A stretch of DNA of 41,286 nucleotides from Hemicentrotus pulcherrimus (taxonomy: Eukaryota; Echinodermata; Echinoidea; Camarodonta; Strongylocentrotidae), in NCBI GenBank assembly GCA_003118195.1, contig BEXV01000225.1, positions 202,436 through 243,721 on the forward strand, given 5' to 3'. Position numbers and translations under genes: made by a program. How positions within the stretch are numbered: position 1 is the stretch's first letter; every line of letters begins with the position of its first letter. The notes beneath the pieces were generated by a model. That model was given only the letters and a program-made list of their open reading frames with translations, searched no databases and was not told the origin of the DNA. This document shows positions 1 through 12,059 of this stretch, one piece after another.

Positions 1-2819
1 AAAAAAAAAAAAAAGTACAATATAGGAACAATTCTGGCCTGGGCATCATAGAGATTTTGTACATATACATGTAGCTCTTCAGAATTTCAGAAGAATGACT
101 AATTGTTGAATTTGATTCCAGAAGAAGAAAAAAATTGGTGGTATCAAATACTTTTTTTTATATGAAGGCAACTTCTAAAAAAATAATCTCTCAGTATAAA
201 CTTATCATAGAACGCTTGTATCTGGACAATTCGATTCAATTTCAATTTATAACAAAAAATTGTGACGAACAAAAGATAGTAATGACCATCTTGTTTTAAT
301 AGTACATGCATAGTAACAAGTGCAGGGACCACCCAGCAAACTACATCCCTATCAGCAGAGGAAAATAATCTCAAATTGTGATAGCATAAAAGCTAAAGCA
401 ATGATTTGTTTGATTATCTTTTATAACAAAAGCAGGGAAACATACACTGGACAATGACTACTATCAAACTTATCTCAGAAACAACAGAGAGGCATTACAT
501 GTAGGTTGAATGAATGTGTACCTTTTAGGGTATTACTTATAACAACATAATTCCAGAGGGATTAAAAGCACATTTTATATACATTTCTGTAAAATGTTAG
601 ATATTTAATTGTTTAACTTCAAGAAATAGTTTTGTTTCTAATCGTTGCTTTTGCATTCAAGTTTTAAAGGTTCTACCAAAGAGATACATGTACTAATTTT
701 TTGGTTCTACATGAATATTAGCAAAAGGCCTAATAATCAACGATGTATACTATAACATCAAATTTCCGAACACCAACCTAAACAAACATTAACCAAAAGT
801 CTACAAAAAAACACCTACAGTGTATTAAAGTTTAATTGCAAACTTTGATACCTTTCCTGTGTTTCAAATGTATAGAATACAATGTAATGAATAGAAGACA
901 AGCTGAAAAATACATTTGAAGGGAATCATTGAAAATAGTCGGGTAACATTTTGTTGAAGCTCCAAAAAAAGAAATAGAAAAATTTAAGATTTGTCGTTTG
1001 GAAATACCACTTTTCTGAAGAATTGTTAAATCTTAATTCCTGTATAAAATTTAAACCATTTACAAACTGCAGACATTGAAAATCTCAATGAGTACTCTAC
1101 TTACCAATAAAAAGATGACTTTCACAAAAGTTCGTAATTGCTAATTCCTCTATCAAATCTTATCAAGACAAGTACACATGTGTGACCTTTGTTGACCTTT
1201 GAAGTAAAACAGCAATGTCTCGAAAAATCAGTTGGCAGTATTCTAAATAAACCACTGGCAACCACTTAATAGAAGACAATCAACTTTTCTCAGTTCAAAT
1301 AACACCTTCAAAAAATCACCATCATCCTTTTCAATCAAGCACTATCAATCGAAATAAAAAAATTCTCTTCATTTCTAAGCATCTGACTTGGAGAAAGAAA
1401 AGTACAATCTCGGTGATAACACGTCTTGTCTTTGCCTCGGCACCTGGTCTAAGTTTGGACAAAAACTGACCGATCGAGGATTAGGGTCAATTACTACTGG
1501 TCACTCATTGGCACATGAACAAGGCAAGCAGGGCGGTGCACTTTTTTGTGTGATTATTCTCTCTTCGATCTTACGCCTCGGTCAGCTACCCAGGAAACAC
1601 ATTTATCCCCAATTTAGCTCAAAACAATTTACCAGGAGGAAGACATTACATAATACATGATTTTGGGCTGCAGCTTGCTCAGGATGTCAGTAATTTTTGG
1701 TCTTTTTCAAGCAAACTTGGCACTTCCTGCTTCTGTTGAAAGAGGAGGACAGATTTGGAGAAAACAAATCTGCTACTTACCCCTACAAATAACCACTCGG
1801 AATTTCATTTTGAGGTTTCTTTTTTTGGAGAATGATCACGTTTGAATGAGACCGTTTTTAGACAGGACTGTAATTAGCCTACAAGAGCCTGTAAAATTTC
1901 CTGTTCTATTTGAAATTAATGCAAAACTAGCATACATGTACATAGGATTTTGATGAAATTTTTTTAGTGCATCAGCAAATTCAGGATTCCAGTAACTCAT
2001 ATTAAAAGAAATACTTCACAGAGCATATTGGTATGCATAATTAACAAATGGTCGTCATATCATTTCTTTGAAAGGAATTGATAAATTCAGTCTTCAGACT
2101 GCAAGAAAAGAATAGCAGATGCATTAAATTTTCAATAAATTCCTTCAATCGTATGAAAGACTTGAATTAGTTTTGCATCACAAATGTTATGTAACTAGGA
2201 TTTGATGCCATATTACATGAAATTGATGTAAATTGTAAAATTTATGGAACTTAAATTCACAAAGATTAAAAGGTACATGTAGTTTTCCCTGCATTGGTTG
2301 TAAAGGCATGGGCCACTAAAACAAGAAATTAATCATGCCTTTGCTTTAAAAAAAAATAATTGTGAATTTAATTAATGAATAAAAGTAGAAACTTTACCCT
2401 GAATCAAATTTTGTGTAATCTCAGACACAATATTCAAACCTATTTAATGGAATATATTCTAGAGCAGGGAATATGCTTTGCATATCTTTGATTTGACGAA
2501 TTGTTTTGTTTGCATTAATAATTACTCAAACTTGAATTTAAATAAAACAGCAAAAGTTCAAGAATACATACAAGTGTAGAACAGTTTAAAATAAGTTAGT
2601 CTAAATCAACATTCACCTTTATCATTTGCTGCTCCCTTCTAAGCTAAATATCACAGTGACATTATTCTTATGTAGTAATAGTTGCTTATTTATGATTTAA
2701 CAAACTATTGTGATCTTCATACTGCTTAATAGTGAAATGAATAGACTGAAACAGATACACTCAAAACCAATTAAAGCCCTTTGCATCAGTATCACAGACA
2801 TTTACAACTTTCACATACT
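1..2819. other. AT-rich intergenic or intronic sequence
   Basis: No gene is supported. A more balanced patch at 1380-1760 contains a 90-codon open frame without recognisable character. A DR4-like motif lies at 1183-1198. Confidence 0.6.
1183..1198 (-). promoter_or_regulatory. Perfect DR4 nuclear-receptor-like element
   Basis: TGACCTTTGTTGACCT reads on the other strand as two AGGTCA half-sites spaced by four bases. DR4 is the arrangement used by thyroid-hormone and LXR-type receptors with RXR. There is no gene nearby in the window to tie it to. Confidence 0.35.
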
Positions 2820-3060
2820 TCTGTTTGTTGTTTCCCCACTGGGCGTGTCTTCACGACAGGGCACGATTTGAGAAAGAAAAGAAATCGTGGGATCCATTAC
2901 AAAATTATTTGCGAGTTCCCATGGAGATCAAGAAGGAAATCGGTAAACTAGGTTGCCGTCCCATTTTAGATGAATCTACGTGACTGGGATTTCTCGTTTG
3001 AAATAATATTTCCTGAGCAGTTCCTAGATTGGCTAGTAAATGTCCAGTGAGTATTCAATC
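2820..3060. other. GC-richer island, possible regulatory element
   Basis: A block of more complex sequence (CCACTGGGCGTGTC, GGGCACGATT, TTCCCATGGAGATC) stands out from AT-rich flanks. There is no open frame of note. Conservation would be needed to call it regulatory. Confidence 0.3.
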
Positions 3061-4014
3061 ATTATAACAATAAAACTTTTTGTCTGAATTTCAGACGGCG
3101 CAGGATTTTATTATTTATTTTAAGGTGAAGGGAAGGGGCTTTCTAAAGAAAGACTGATATTGGTACAATGGCAAGAGTCGTAACTGTCAATCGAGCATTA
3201 AAATCGTTTTACTCTTCAATACCAATAATTTGAAAGCATGCATTTTTACAAAGTGAAGTTAGAGGTGTGAGAAATTCCTAACATCCCCCTGCTATTTCCA
3301 ACAAGTCTACTGTAAGATATCTTCTATTCAGCAAGTACCCCCCCCTTTTACACTGGTCATGTAAATATCCTCAAAGAACCCCTCCCCTCCAGACCCCCTC
3401 CCCTCCTTCCACACACCAAGCACCAAGATCATCACCACAAAAAGCTATATATGTCAAGATTTCTAGTAGTGAGAAAGCTTCTTTTTTTTTAATACTTAAA
3501 AATTAAACAGACTTGTTTTTAATAATAACGCTGAAAAAGTTGTAATAAAAAATAAAATAAAAAAGAAGTAGGATGTATATTGCATTCATTTTACTATCAA
3601 ACAAACCATGTAAATTTAAACAAATTCTAACCATAAAAACATAAGGAATGGATCACTTTCAACAAATTAAAATAACTCAATCATATTTTGAAAAATATCC
3701 TATGTCCTCCCTGTGCACACAGCCAGATACACAACAAGGGCAAACATATTAACAACTTCCTCTTTATTTTGTGTCCCTATCGGATTACGATATCTATTGA
3801 AACTATGGGTTTTTTCGTACATTGCTGATAGAAATGCACAGTCCTTCACATTATTAGAAAACCTGTGGATAATTTTATCTTTTCGTTTAAAGGACAGCCC
3901 AATGAAATTTCAAGGGCTTATCATGTGATGTTTGGAGAGAAGTGACGTGCGACCATAAATTCATGACATATAAGATGTTTTTTTGCTGCTAGCATATTGA
4001 TATGGGGCTACTCT
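3061..4014. other. AT-rich sequence with a C-rich patch
   Basis: No gene is seen. 3338-3420 is C-rich (CCCCTCCCCTCC-type low complexity). The remainder is AT-rich. Confidence 0.6.
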
Positions 4015-4665
4015 ATTTTTGCATTTCTCTTTTTGCCCATCCTCTTTTTTTTCTCTCTCTCTCTCTTTGTATATGCTCCATCTTTCTTTCCCTATATCTT
4101 TTCTCTGTCCTTTCCTTTTTGTGTCCATCGTTCCCCATTTCTCTTTCCTTTCCTCCTTCATTTTTTATTTTCATGTCTTTCCCTATCCTCCACCTGTCTT
4201 TCCCAATCTCTCGCTTCTTCCCTTTATTCTTTTCTTTATCCAGCTTCTTCTGATTTCATCCATCTTTTTTTCCAATCCTTTTTCCATTTATCCTTTTCCT
4301 GTGTATTCTTACCTAGCAATGTCTCTTTCCCAATGCCTTTTCTCCTTTCTCAGTCTTTCACTATCCTTTTACAAGTTATCTCTCATCTCTCTCTGTCTCT
4401 CTCCCCCTCTCTCTTTCTCTGTTTCACTATATCTTTCTATTTCTCTCTTTTTCCTTTATTGCTGCATCATTTTTTATGATCAACCTCTTCCTCCCTTTTG
4501 ACTTTTTCTACAGCCTTATCCATTACTTGGTTTACAAAAAGAAAAAAGAAAAAAGGAAACTTCCTCTATGACTGAACTTTCCTTCGTCCACCTACTTTTC
4601 TCTCTTTCTTTTTCCCCTTTCTCTTGCCATCTTTCTTTCACCCCTCTCTCTCTGGCTACAACTCT
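4015..4665 (+). repeat. Long pyrimidine-rich (TC/TTC) low-complexity block
   Basis: About 650 bases with very strong T+C bias on the + strand, interrupted by a short purine patch near 4539-4560. Several overlapping frames stay open only because TC-rich sequence has few stop codons; the resulting Ser/Phe/Leu strings are not proteins. Confidence 0.9.
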
Positions 4666-5169
4666 TCAGCCCTTGTTACCATTCCTTCCTTTCAATACCA
4701 GTAACTGAGTAACGATTCCGCAATTTAACTTTATGCCCCCTTTATGACTGACTCATGAACTTTTCGTAACCTCTTTGTAAAAATTGTCACAACCAACATC
4801 TCAATATTTTTTTTATAGACAATCAATCAAGTCAGCATCAGATTGGAAAATTATATGAAAAACAATCTTCTTGACTTGTTGGATTAGTAGTTCACACCTG
4901 GATTGTGCAAAGCAAAAGATTTTTCACCGCATTCCATTTCTCTAGCGGATAAATGTATTCCCATCAAAATCTAATATCAGGACACAATTAATGGGAGCTT
5001 CATTTGCCATCCAACACCACTATCAAGTTCTAAGGTTGTACATTCAGCTGCAATGCTTGTATCTATTGATCTACATTTGTGTACCTCTAGTAAGCTTGAG
5101 CGCCCCGGCTGCATTATCCATAGAAACCAAACGATTACAAGTCTAATAGAGGAAAGTTTAAGGGTATTT

Positions 5170-5910
5170 TGGCTTGCCAAATGGAGCGTCCACGGTGTTA
5201 AAAAGAGAAGGGGTCTTGCCTAAAGGCCAAACCCGATACTGTTGTTTTTGTAACGTGCCAGGAAAACGCGTTTTAGGCCGAAAGGATGGCAATTGAGCAG
5301 AAATCCTGGTGCGACATGCTTCATGTGATTATACATACGAAACCCACGAGGGGAACGCAGGCGTTGATTACCGGGTCTGCATTTAACTAAATGGCAAACT
5401 TGGGTAATCTTTAGCACCTTGTAATGGCCGGGTTCCTGTCTGTTGGAGAAGAAATGAAGGAAAAGAAGAGAAGAGCGGTTTTTCCCACTTTCCCCCCTGG
5501 ACGATGATAGTGACATGACGGGTGTCATGCCCTTGCTTAGAACTTGACCGATTCTTGGGGAGAAGGGGAACAAGAAAAAACGATTCCGAACAAAAACAGC
5601 ACGGATCAATCAGAGACAAGGTACAGGAACTTCGGATCATGACTCGATCGAAATCGAACACGTCTATCATCACGGCACCAGAAATTATATTTGAAATGTG
5701 AGAGACAAGAGAGAGATATGTGTGTGAGAGGGAGGAAGAAGAAAAGAGAGAGTGGGGCGAAAAAAGGGCTATTTTGGAAACATCTGTTTGCATACGGCAG
5801 GGAGGAAACATTATTTTTATTTCAAAATTCAGATGATGAAAATGCGATGGGGATAAAGGTGAATTGGGGGTCTACTAGGGAGACGAAAGCATGCAAACAT
5901 GCCTAGGATA
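5170..5910. other. GC-richer, CpG-containing block without a convincing gene
   Basis: Base composition is more balanced than in the neighbours. Overlapping open frames of 70-142 codons exist on both strands, but none shows a recognisable domain, and they overlap one another. It could be a regulatory island or an untranslated exon of an unseen gene. Confidence 0.3.
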
Positions 5911-6423
5911 ATAACACGCGATCGGGACTGATCATCACTTAACTTTGTTTATACAGGAGTACAGGCACTTCTTCATATTACATGGATATCTTTCGTTGTT
6001 TGTCATCAACATCAAAATTATTGAAGGAATAGAAAAATGTCTTGAATAGAACGATATCTCTGTGATGTGGCTGAAGGATGCATATATCCCCAAGAGAAAT
6101 ATGATATAGAAGTTATTAAAGGAAAACCACACAAAAATACTGTTTGGAAAGCTGAACCCTGACTAATCTTTGGTTGCCCAATATTAAATGATGACATGGT
6201 CTGTTGGGAATCAAAAGGGTGTTAACTATATATTAAATGATTGGAGTTAATGTTCATGCTCTTGGTAGATGTGTTTGTGTACGTCTCTTTTCCATGTTTA
6301 TTATCTCTCTTGTAATATTCGTCACTCGACAAACATGTGTCAATATCTCAAATATGCCATGAAAACCAAATCAAAACTATCTACTTGGATATTGCTCTGT
6401 CAAAAACACAGTTTACTTGTACA

Positions 6424-6664
6424 TTGAGGTGTGGTGGTCGAGTTGAAAAGTCGCCACAATGTCGATCACAAGGTCTGCGGTTCGGGTCCTGCCGCGGCTC
6501 TAATGTCCTTTGGCAAGACATTGATCTACATTTGCCTCACTCAACCCGGGTGAGGTAAAAGGGTACCTGGCAGGAATTAATTCTTTGAAATCCTGGAGTG
6601 GTGTATAAACGGAAGCTAGGCTAGACGGTGCTATAGAAATGCCTATTATCATTATTTATTATTA
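6424..6664 (+). mobile_element. tRNA-derived SINE
   Basis: The head resembles a tRNA of the Ser/Leu type: an A-box-like TGGTCGAGTTGAAAAG and a B box GGTTCGGGTCC (6479-6489) at about tRNA spacing. A central domain follows (CTTTGGCAAGACATTGATCT, CACTCAACCCGGGTGAGG, GGGTACCTGGCAGGAATT), and the tail is ATT-rich. This is the layout of a tRNA-headed SINE. I do not assign a named family. An ORF across it is incidental. Confidence 0.8.
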
Positions 6665-7720
6665 AATACTGAGTTGTCACTTGAACAAAATAGGGAAACA
6701 AATTCTCCCACTTTAATGTATTTTTAGTTATAGTTTGTTCTGCCAGACTTCAGCTTACTGGAAGAATACAAGGTTTACATCAGAATATTTCGATCCCATA
6801 AAAATTGTCATAAAAACCGAACTCAAATATGTTGGCAAGTATCATTTAAAGAAATTTTAGCAAGGTAAAAGTTCAAACTTGTTCCCTAATAGCCAAAGAA
6901 AGATCTTTTCATCCAAGGAAGATCATGGAAAATCAGGAAACTCTTTATGTGAGTGTTATCAAATTAAGCTTTCAAAAGAGAAACAAGAATAATGGAACTT
7001 ACATGGTAAAACAATGGCACAATGGCAGAATTATTACACAAAAAAACACAATCAATTTTGCGCACTCCAATAGAAACCACTTTAAAAAAGGCCATTTATC
7101 AGCAAAAGTAGAGCATAATCAATTTCCTTTGTTTCATTTTCATAATAATTTAAAACCTTGGTCTCCTTAATTTGCTATTCTTGGGTTTTGCATGTGATTT
7201 ATGACAATTCAGGCCAACCGAGAATTATACGTGTAAGTAGTTTTAAAAGATAAAATGTGAAAAAGCTTGGAAATGAATTATACATGAACAATGACCACGC
7301 TTGTTTCAGTATCTATACATTTGTGAAAGAAAGCTATCATAAAGTAATTATTGATTGTTGAAAGATGTCAAATTTCATGAATTTGAAATTTATGTGCTTT
7401 CAATTGCATTAGAACTATTTTCTTTGTCCATCACATATTTAATTTAACCACTCATTTCCAAAAGTTCTCTTAAAGGAAATATTCAAAATTGACCATTTCA
7501 AAAAACAAACAAAAAGGGAAATTTCTATATAATTTTGACTGTATCTAAAACAATCATATCCCCAAATATTTGGTGAAATTTTCTTCCATTCTCTAGAAAT
7601 CTACTCTTTCATTAGTACCAAAATTAGCATTGCAGTATTTACCAAGAAGGAACAAGAATGCAGTACTGTACAGTTCAATTGGGTCTTGAGACACACAGTA
7701 ATCTACCATAATGTATTATA

Positions 7721-8310
7721 CAAGGTGTCCCAATAATAACACCAGAATACACTGTACTTTCAATACTGCGGGGTAAATTTCACCAGGACCAGTAGATGAA
7801 AAATCTTTTTCGAAGAGGAATATTTTTGTTAAGAAAAATTATATCATATATAAAATTTGCAAAGAGTGGTTGAATATTTTATTTTTCTTGGCTCATTTTT
7901 GTGGGACAATGTTGAACACATCCACTCGCAGAAAATAAGGTATTGTTTAGTTCCAGAAATGGTATTAAATATGCCTGAGCTTTGGACAAGCTTTAATAAA
8001 GACAACAATCTGTACACATTTTTCTATTTGTATTTGACTTAAATGACTTGTTGAATACAGATCAAATAAAACAAAAATAATACGAACACACAAATGCTGG
8101 AAAATCTTGGCAAATTGATACTGGACAACTTTGAACTCTTACCTTCCATCACAAAAAATAATGCTCCATAAAACGAACAACCCTCTACTAAAAATATTGG
8201 TATAAATTGTTCATGTAAAAAGTGTCTATTCATCAGTACCAGTGAATTTGACCCTGCATAATTGGAAGTAATGGTATGCCTGTCCATTGTTGTTTTTTTG
8301 GACCACCCTG
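7721..8310. mobile_element. Mariner-like long-TIR non-autonomous element
   Basis: The left end starts CAAGGTGTCCCAATAATAAC. The right end read backwards starts CAGGGTGGTCCAAAAAAACA, and similarity continues inward for about 100 bp (ATACTGCGGGGTAAATTTCA against ATTATGCAGGGTCAAATTCA). A TA lies just left of the element; the right flank is TTTA. It is 590 bp with no transposase. The GGTGTCCCA-type end is seen in some mariner-like elements, so the family call is tentative. Confidence 0.6.
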
Positions 8311-9490
8311 TTTACCCCATGGTTGTGTATTGAGCCCTTCATATTGAAGTACTATCTAAAGAGGGGTGAGATGGTCAGATGAATTTTGACCATAAATGGC
8401 AATGGAGCTTTCAAATAATTGGACATGTATACAAGCACATGTGTGGGCTTTCATGTATGCAAGGCAAAGAAAAACAAAAAATAGGATGGACCACAATAGG
8501 AGAGGGCGGAGCATATAATGTTATTGTTTTTTGGTGTTATCAGCGTTTCATTCTTTACGAGAATATTTACATGTACACCTTTCACATTTTTTTTTTCTCG
8601 CTTACTATTTGTAAATTTGTACTCTTCATAAATCTCTAGTTTTTGGAAATGTTTTCTTTTCTTTTTATTCTTCTTATTTCCCATGATTTTTTGTAATTAT
8701 TTTTGTAATTAATCTTTTCAAGTTTTATCTTACATTCAACAAATGTTACAGTACCAGGTCATACTTGTATCATGATGTAAAGATCAATCTGAAAAAGCTT
8801 TGATATCACTAAAATTCATATTTTATCTGCCCCCCCCCAAAAAAAAAAAAAAAAATTTAAAAGTTTTCTATTTTGTCATTAATTTAGGAGATCGTTTCTG
8901 CATCACGACTATACAAAAAAATGCACTTATTATGATAATAATGCAGTTAAGGAAGTTTGGCAAATATCCATTTTTATCACTTTCATTTTCAAGTACCATA
9001 GAATTACAGGAGAGTTTCACAGTGCATACTGATGTCCAGTCATCATTATATTGACATACATGTAAGGATGATGGGACAATAGATATAGAATAATTTTTTT
9101 TTTTTTTTTTTTTAAACCAGTTTTCCTTTTACGGCAAAATATGCAGCTGAGTGATTATTTTGGGGATGTTGAAACCAGTTGAAATGAATAAAAAAAGACT
9201 ATATCTATTTGCAGGCAATCTTATCATGATCCTCCCAAAGTGTATAATACAAATACACTGCAAAACAAAGAAATACAGCTACATGTAGAAGAAACACTTC
9301 AGCATAGTGCTACATCCTATAAAGACTTCATTATGCACATAATCTATAATTCATTCCTTCATTTTCCAGTAAAATATGTAAAGAGTACCTCTAAAGGAGA
9401 TCCTTACAACAAAAACAGCCCCCCCCAAAAAAAAAAATAAAAATAAAAAAATTAAGAAATAAATAAATATAGAAAACGGCTACACACAAG

Positions 9491-9512
9491 TACATGTACA
9501 TGTACATGTACA
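9491..9512. repeat. (TACATG)n short palindromic repeat
   Basis: About 3.5 units of TACATG. Similar runs lie at 11381-11401 and 15841-15854, and single TACATGTA copies are scattered through the window. The unit is self-complementary. Confidence 0.9.
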
Positions 9513-10006
9513 CTGTACTAGCATTTGAAACCCTTAGAATATATGGTGGAAATCAAGAAAACAACTGAAATCAAACCCAGATGCAGGCCAATAAATTCAC
9601 AGAAAATGGTTGACAACTATACCATTAAAAACTGTATTTACAGTTTTGCACAGGTTTCAACGATACAGCACATACTAAGAATGGCATCACACTTCAGCGA
9701 TACTTCACATTTACAGTTTTACACCTTCAGATGAAAATGCAAGGAGGAAGAAAAAAATGCAACGAGAAAAATAATGCAGTTGAGCCATTTTAATCCCCAA
9801 ATCCTCCCAGCGAAGCTTCTATGCACTGAAATTGGATGCTATGCTCATACTCAATTAAACATGGTCGTAAAGCAGCGTTTCTTTCCCTCAAAAACGCACC
9901 GTAGTCTCCTTTCATAGAAGGTACTTTGAGATGTAAGATTCTAGACGCACAGGTACACTTTAGAAAGACTAAAGAATGTCTCTCACACCTTTTAAGTTTC
10001 TTTTCT

Positions 10007-10015
10007 TGACCTTGA
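10007..10015 (-). promoter_or_regulatory. Extended nuclear-receptor half-site
   Basis: TGACCTTGA is the complement of TCAAGGTCA, the monomer site of ERR/SF-1/FTZ-F1 receptors. A 9-bp match is expected about once or less per window by chance, so this is weak. Confidence 0.2.
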
Positions 10016-11380
10016 CTTTTCTATAAATTCATGAAAATAGACATGAGATTTGAATATAAGGAAATGTATAATACCAAGGAATTACTTCTTAGGTCTGTAT
10101 ACATGTAACCTAATAAGGTGATAAATTTGTTGAGAAATTAGCATTTACAAGGATAAGTCATTAATCACAGAGAGTACTTCATTTCTACTTTCTATCTCTT
10201 GATAAAAAAGTATGCACACATAGAATGCTTGATTGAAGGGAGGGGGCATGAGCTGAAATGTCATTATCTTGTAATTTACAGATAATGATCTATTTATAAT
10301 GGCCGGCAAATTTCGAATTAAAAAGTAACGGGGGCAGTCTTGAAGGAAAAAAACGCTGTATGTACATGTATAATTAAAATGTGTTCTATCTTTCCATGTT
10401 AAGACTCAGATGAGAATTCATGTTTTATTTTTTGAGAATAATTTTAATTAAAGTTAAAATTGATGACGTATCTGCAAAAGATGTACCCCATCCAATCCAT
10501 TCTAACTACCGGTACACTTATATGCTCATCATCAGAAATAAATAAATATTTAAAAAACAAAACAAATCAATTTTCATTTCAATTCAAATAATAGAATACC
10601 CTGATCTTGAAGAAAACATGCAATCACCTTCTGCCATTCTGTTCAATCAAAGTATTTAAAATGCACAAAAATGAGTGCATTCAGGAAAAAACCTTTACAT
10701 CAAATCAATAAACATGTAATAATAAACATATTTTTATTGAAGTACAAATATATATCTTGTGATATTCTGTTTGCTTGAAATCCCTGCAAGGCAGAAAAAA
10801 TAGTATTGGATGAGTGAGCAATATTATTACTCCATGGAGCCGCAATTCAGTACAGATTGATTTTTTTTCCTATTGGGAGGAAATAATGAAAACAGAATGA
10901 TATGAAAGTTGTCCATTCTCATTACCGTTCTACCATGCCAAGTTACTGTGGCAATGTGAGCGGGAGCGATTTGTTTCTTTTTCCCCTCGATATTGGGTGT
11001 TTTGGAATAATGAATTTTATTTGTAATATATCTCCTCCAATATATCATTCAGCATTCTCCAGAGAGAGAAGGGGGAGGGAGAAAGGAAGGAACAGTAGAT
11101 ATACAATGTTGGGGTTCTGTATCACAAAGAACATTAGTTAATGCAATATATCAATTCACATGATTTTACATTTCTGCTACAACGACAGATACATGTATTG
11201 TACAGAATTCATATACAGCACATCTGTGTAAAATAAATGACTTCCACATTTTTGGATGGAAATACTTCATAGTGCATGTACAATTATGAAAAAAATCTCA
11301 TTCTAGATCTATGGTGGGTATTCGTAATTACAGGTAATCATAAATTTCATGAAATTAATTTTCACCTGACTGATCTAAAT

Positions 11381-11401
11381 GTACATGTACATGTACATGT
11401 A
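11381..11401. repeat. (TACATG)n short palindromic repeat
   Basis: Second run of the same self-complementary hexamer unit as at 9491-9512, about 3.5 units. Confidence 0.9.
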
Positions 11402-12059
11402 GAATACCCACATACATGTAATAATCTATGGACTAAGGAATTGAGGATTATTGCTTCATCTATAGGCATACATGTGTAGGACTAGACGCATGGGTATATA
11501 CATACAGTACATGTAGTTGCAAAGACAGCAAAGCAAATCTTGTGTGTCATGTCTTGAATTCTGTCTTATTTTTTTGAATGTTGAGATGGCCATCATTTGA
11601 TTTTTCTCATATTTTTCTCATATAAAACATGTTTAATGAGTTGATAAGCTATTGAACATATTTATACAAAATAATACACTATAATGAATGATATGTTTAT
11701 TATCAAAAATTGTGGCCTACATGTAATTGGATTTGCATACATGATAACATTAACTAAATGTATGTTGAACTCAGCTATGTAAAAAGTGAGAACTTTGAAT
11801 TTTTGTTTAGTTGATCATTTTTGTCACTATTAACGTGTCCCTTTAAGACCCTTAAAAATGAAAATACACACATTTTTAATTGTTATCAATAATTCACATA
11901 TTTGTACAAAAAACAATATGTGATAAGAGCGCATAATATTTCACAAAGAATTCTACAGTGAACATTGAACCTCTTCTTATTTCATAAATCACACACTGTT
12001 AACCATGGGTTAATGGAGGTTATCATTAATTTTGTCAATTCATAAATTCATGTTAAATG

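Larger units (their letters stand above)
8311..12059. other. AT-rich sequence, no gene seen
   Basis: Holds homopolymers (C8A15 near 8831-8854, a T run near 9092-9113, a C/A run near 9420-9437), TACATG repeats and AT-rich filler. No splice-consistent coding sequence was recognised on either strand. Confidence 0.6.

Noticed and set aside
1388..1660. A 90-codon open frame in a GC-richer patch
   Set aside because: No recognisable motif, no splice-linked neighbours, and its length is within chance.
3997..4501. Three overlapping open frames up to 160 codons
   Set aside because: Low-complexity Ser/Phe/Leu products of a TC-rich block, open in several frames at once, with no domain and no start context.
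5220..5906. Overlapping frames on both strands (129, 142 and 71 codons)
   Set aside because: Mutually overlapping, with no domain character; the block is more likely regulatory or untranslated.
6428..6500. A possible tRNA gene
   Set aside because: The A and B boxes are present, but the acceptor stem and anticodon arm do not form cleanly and a SINE body follows.
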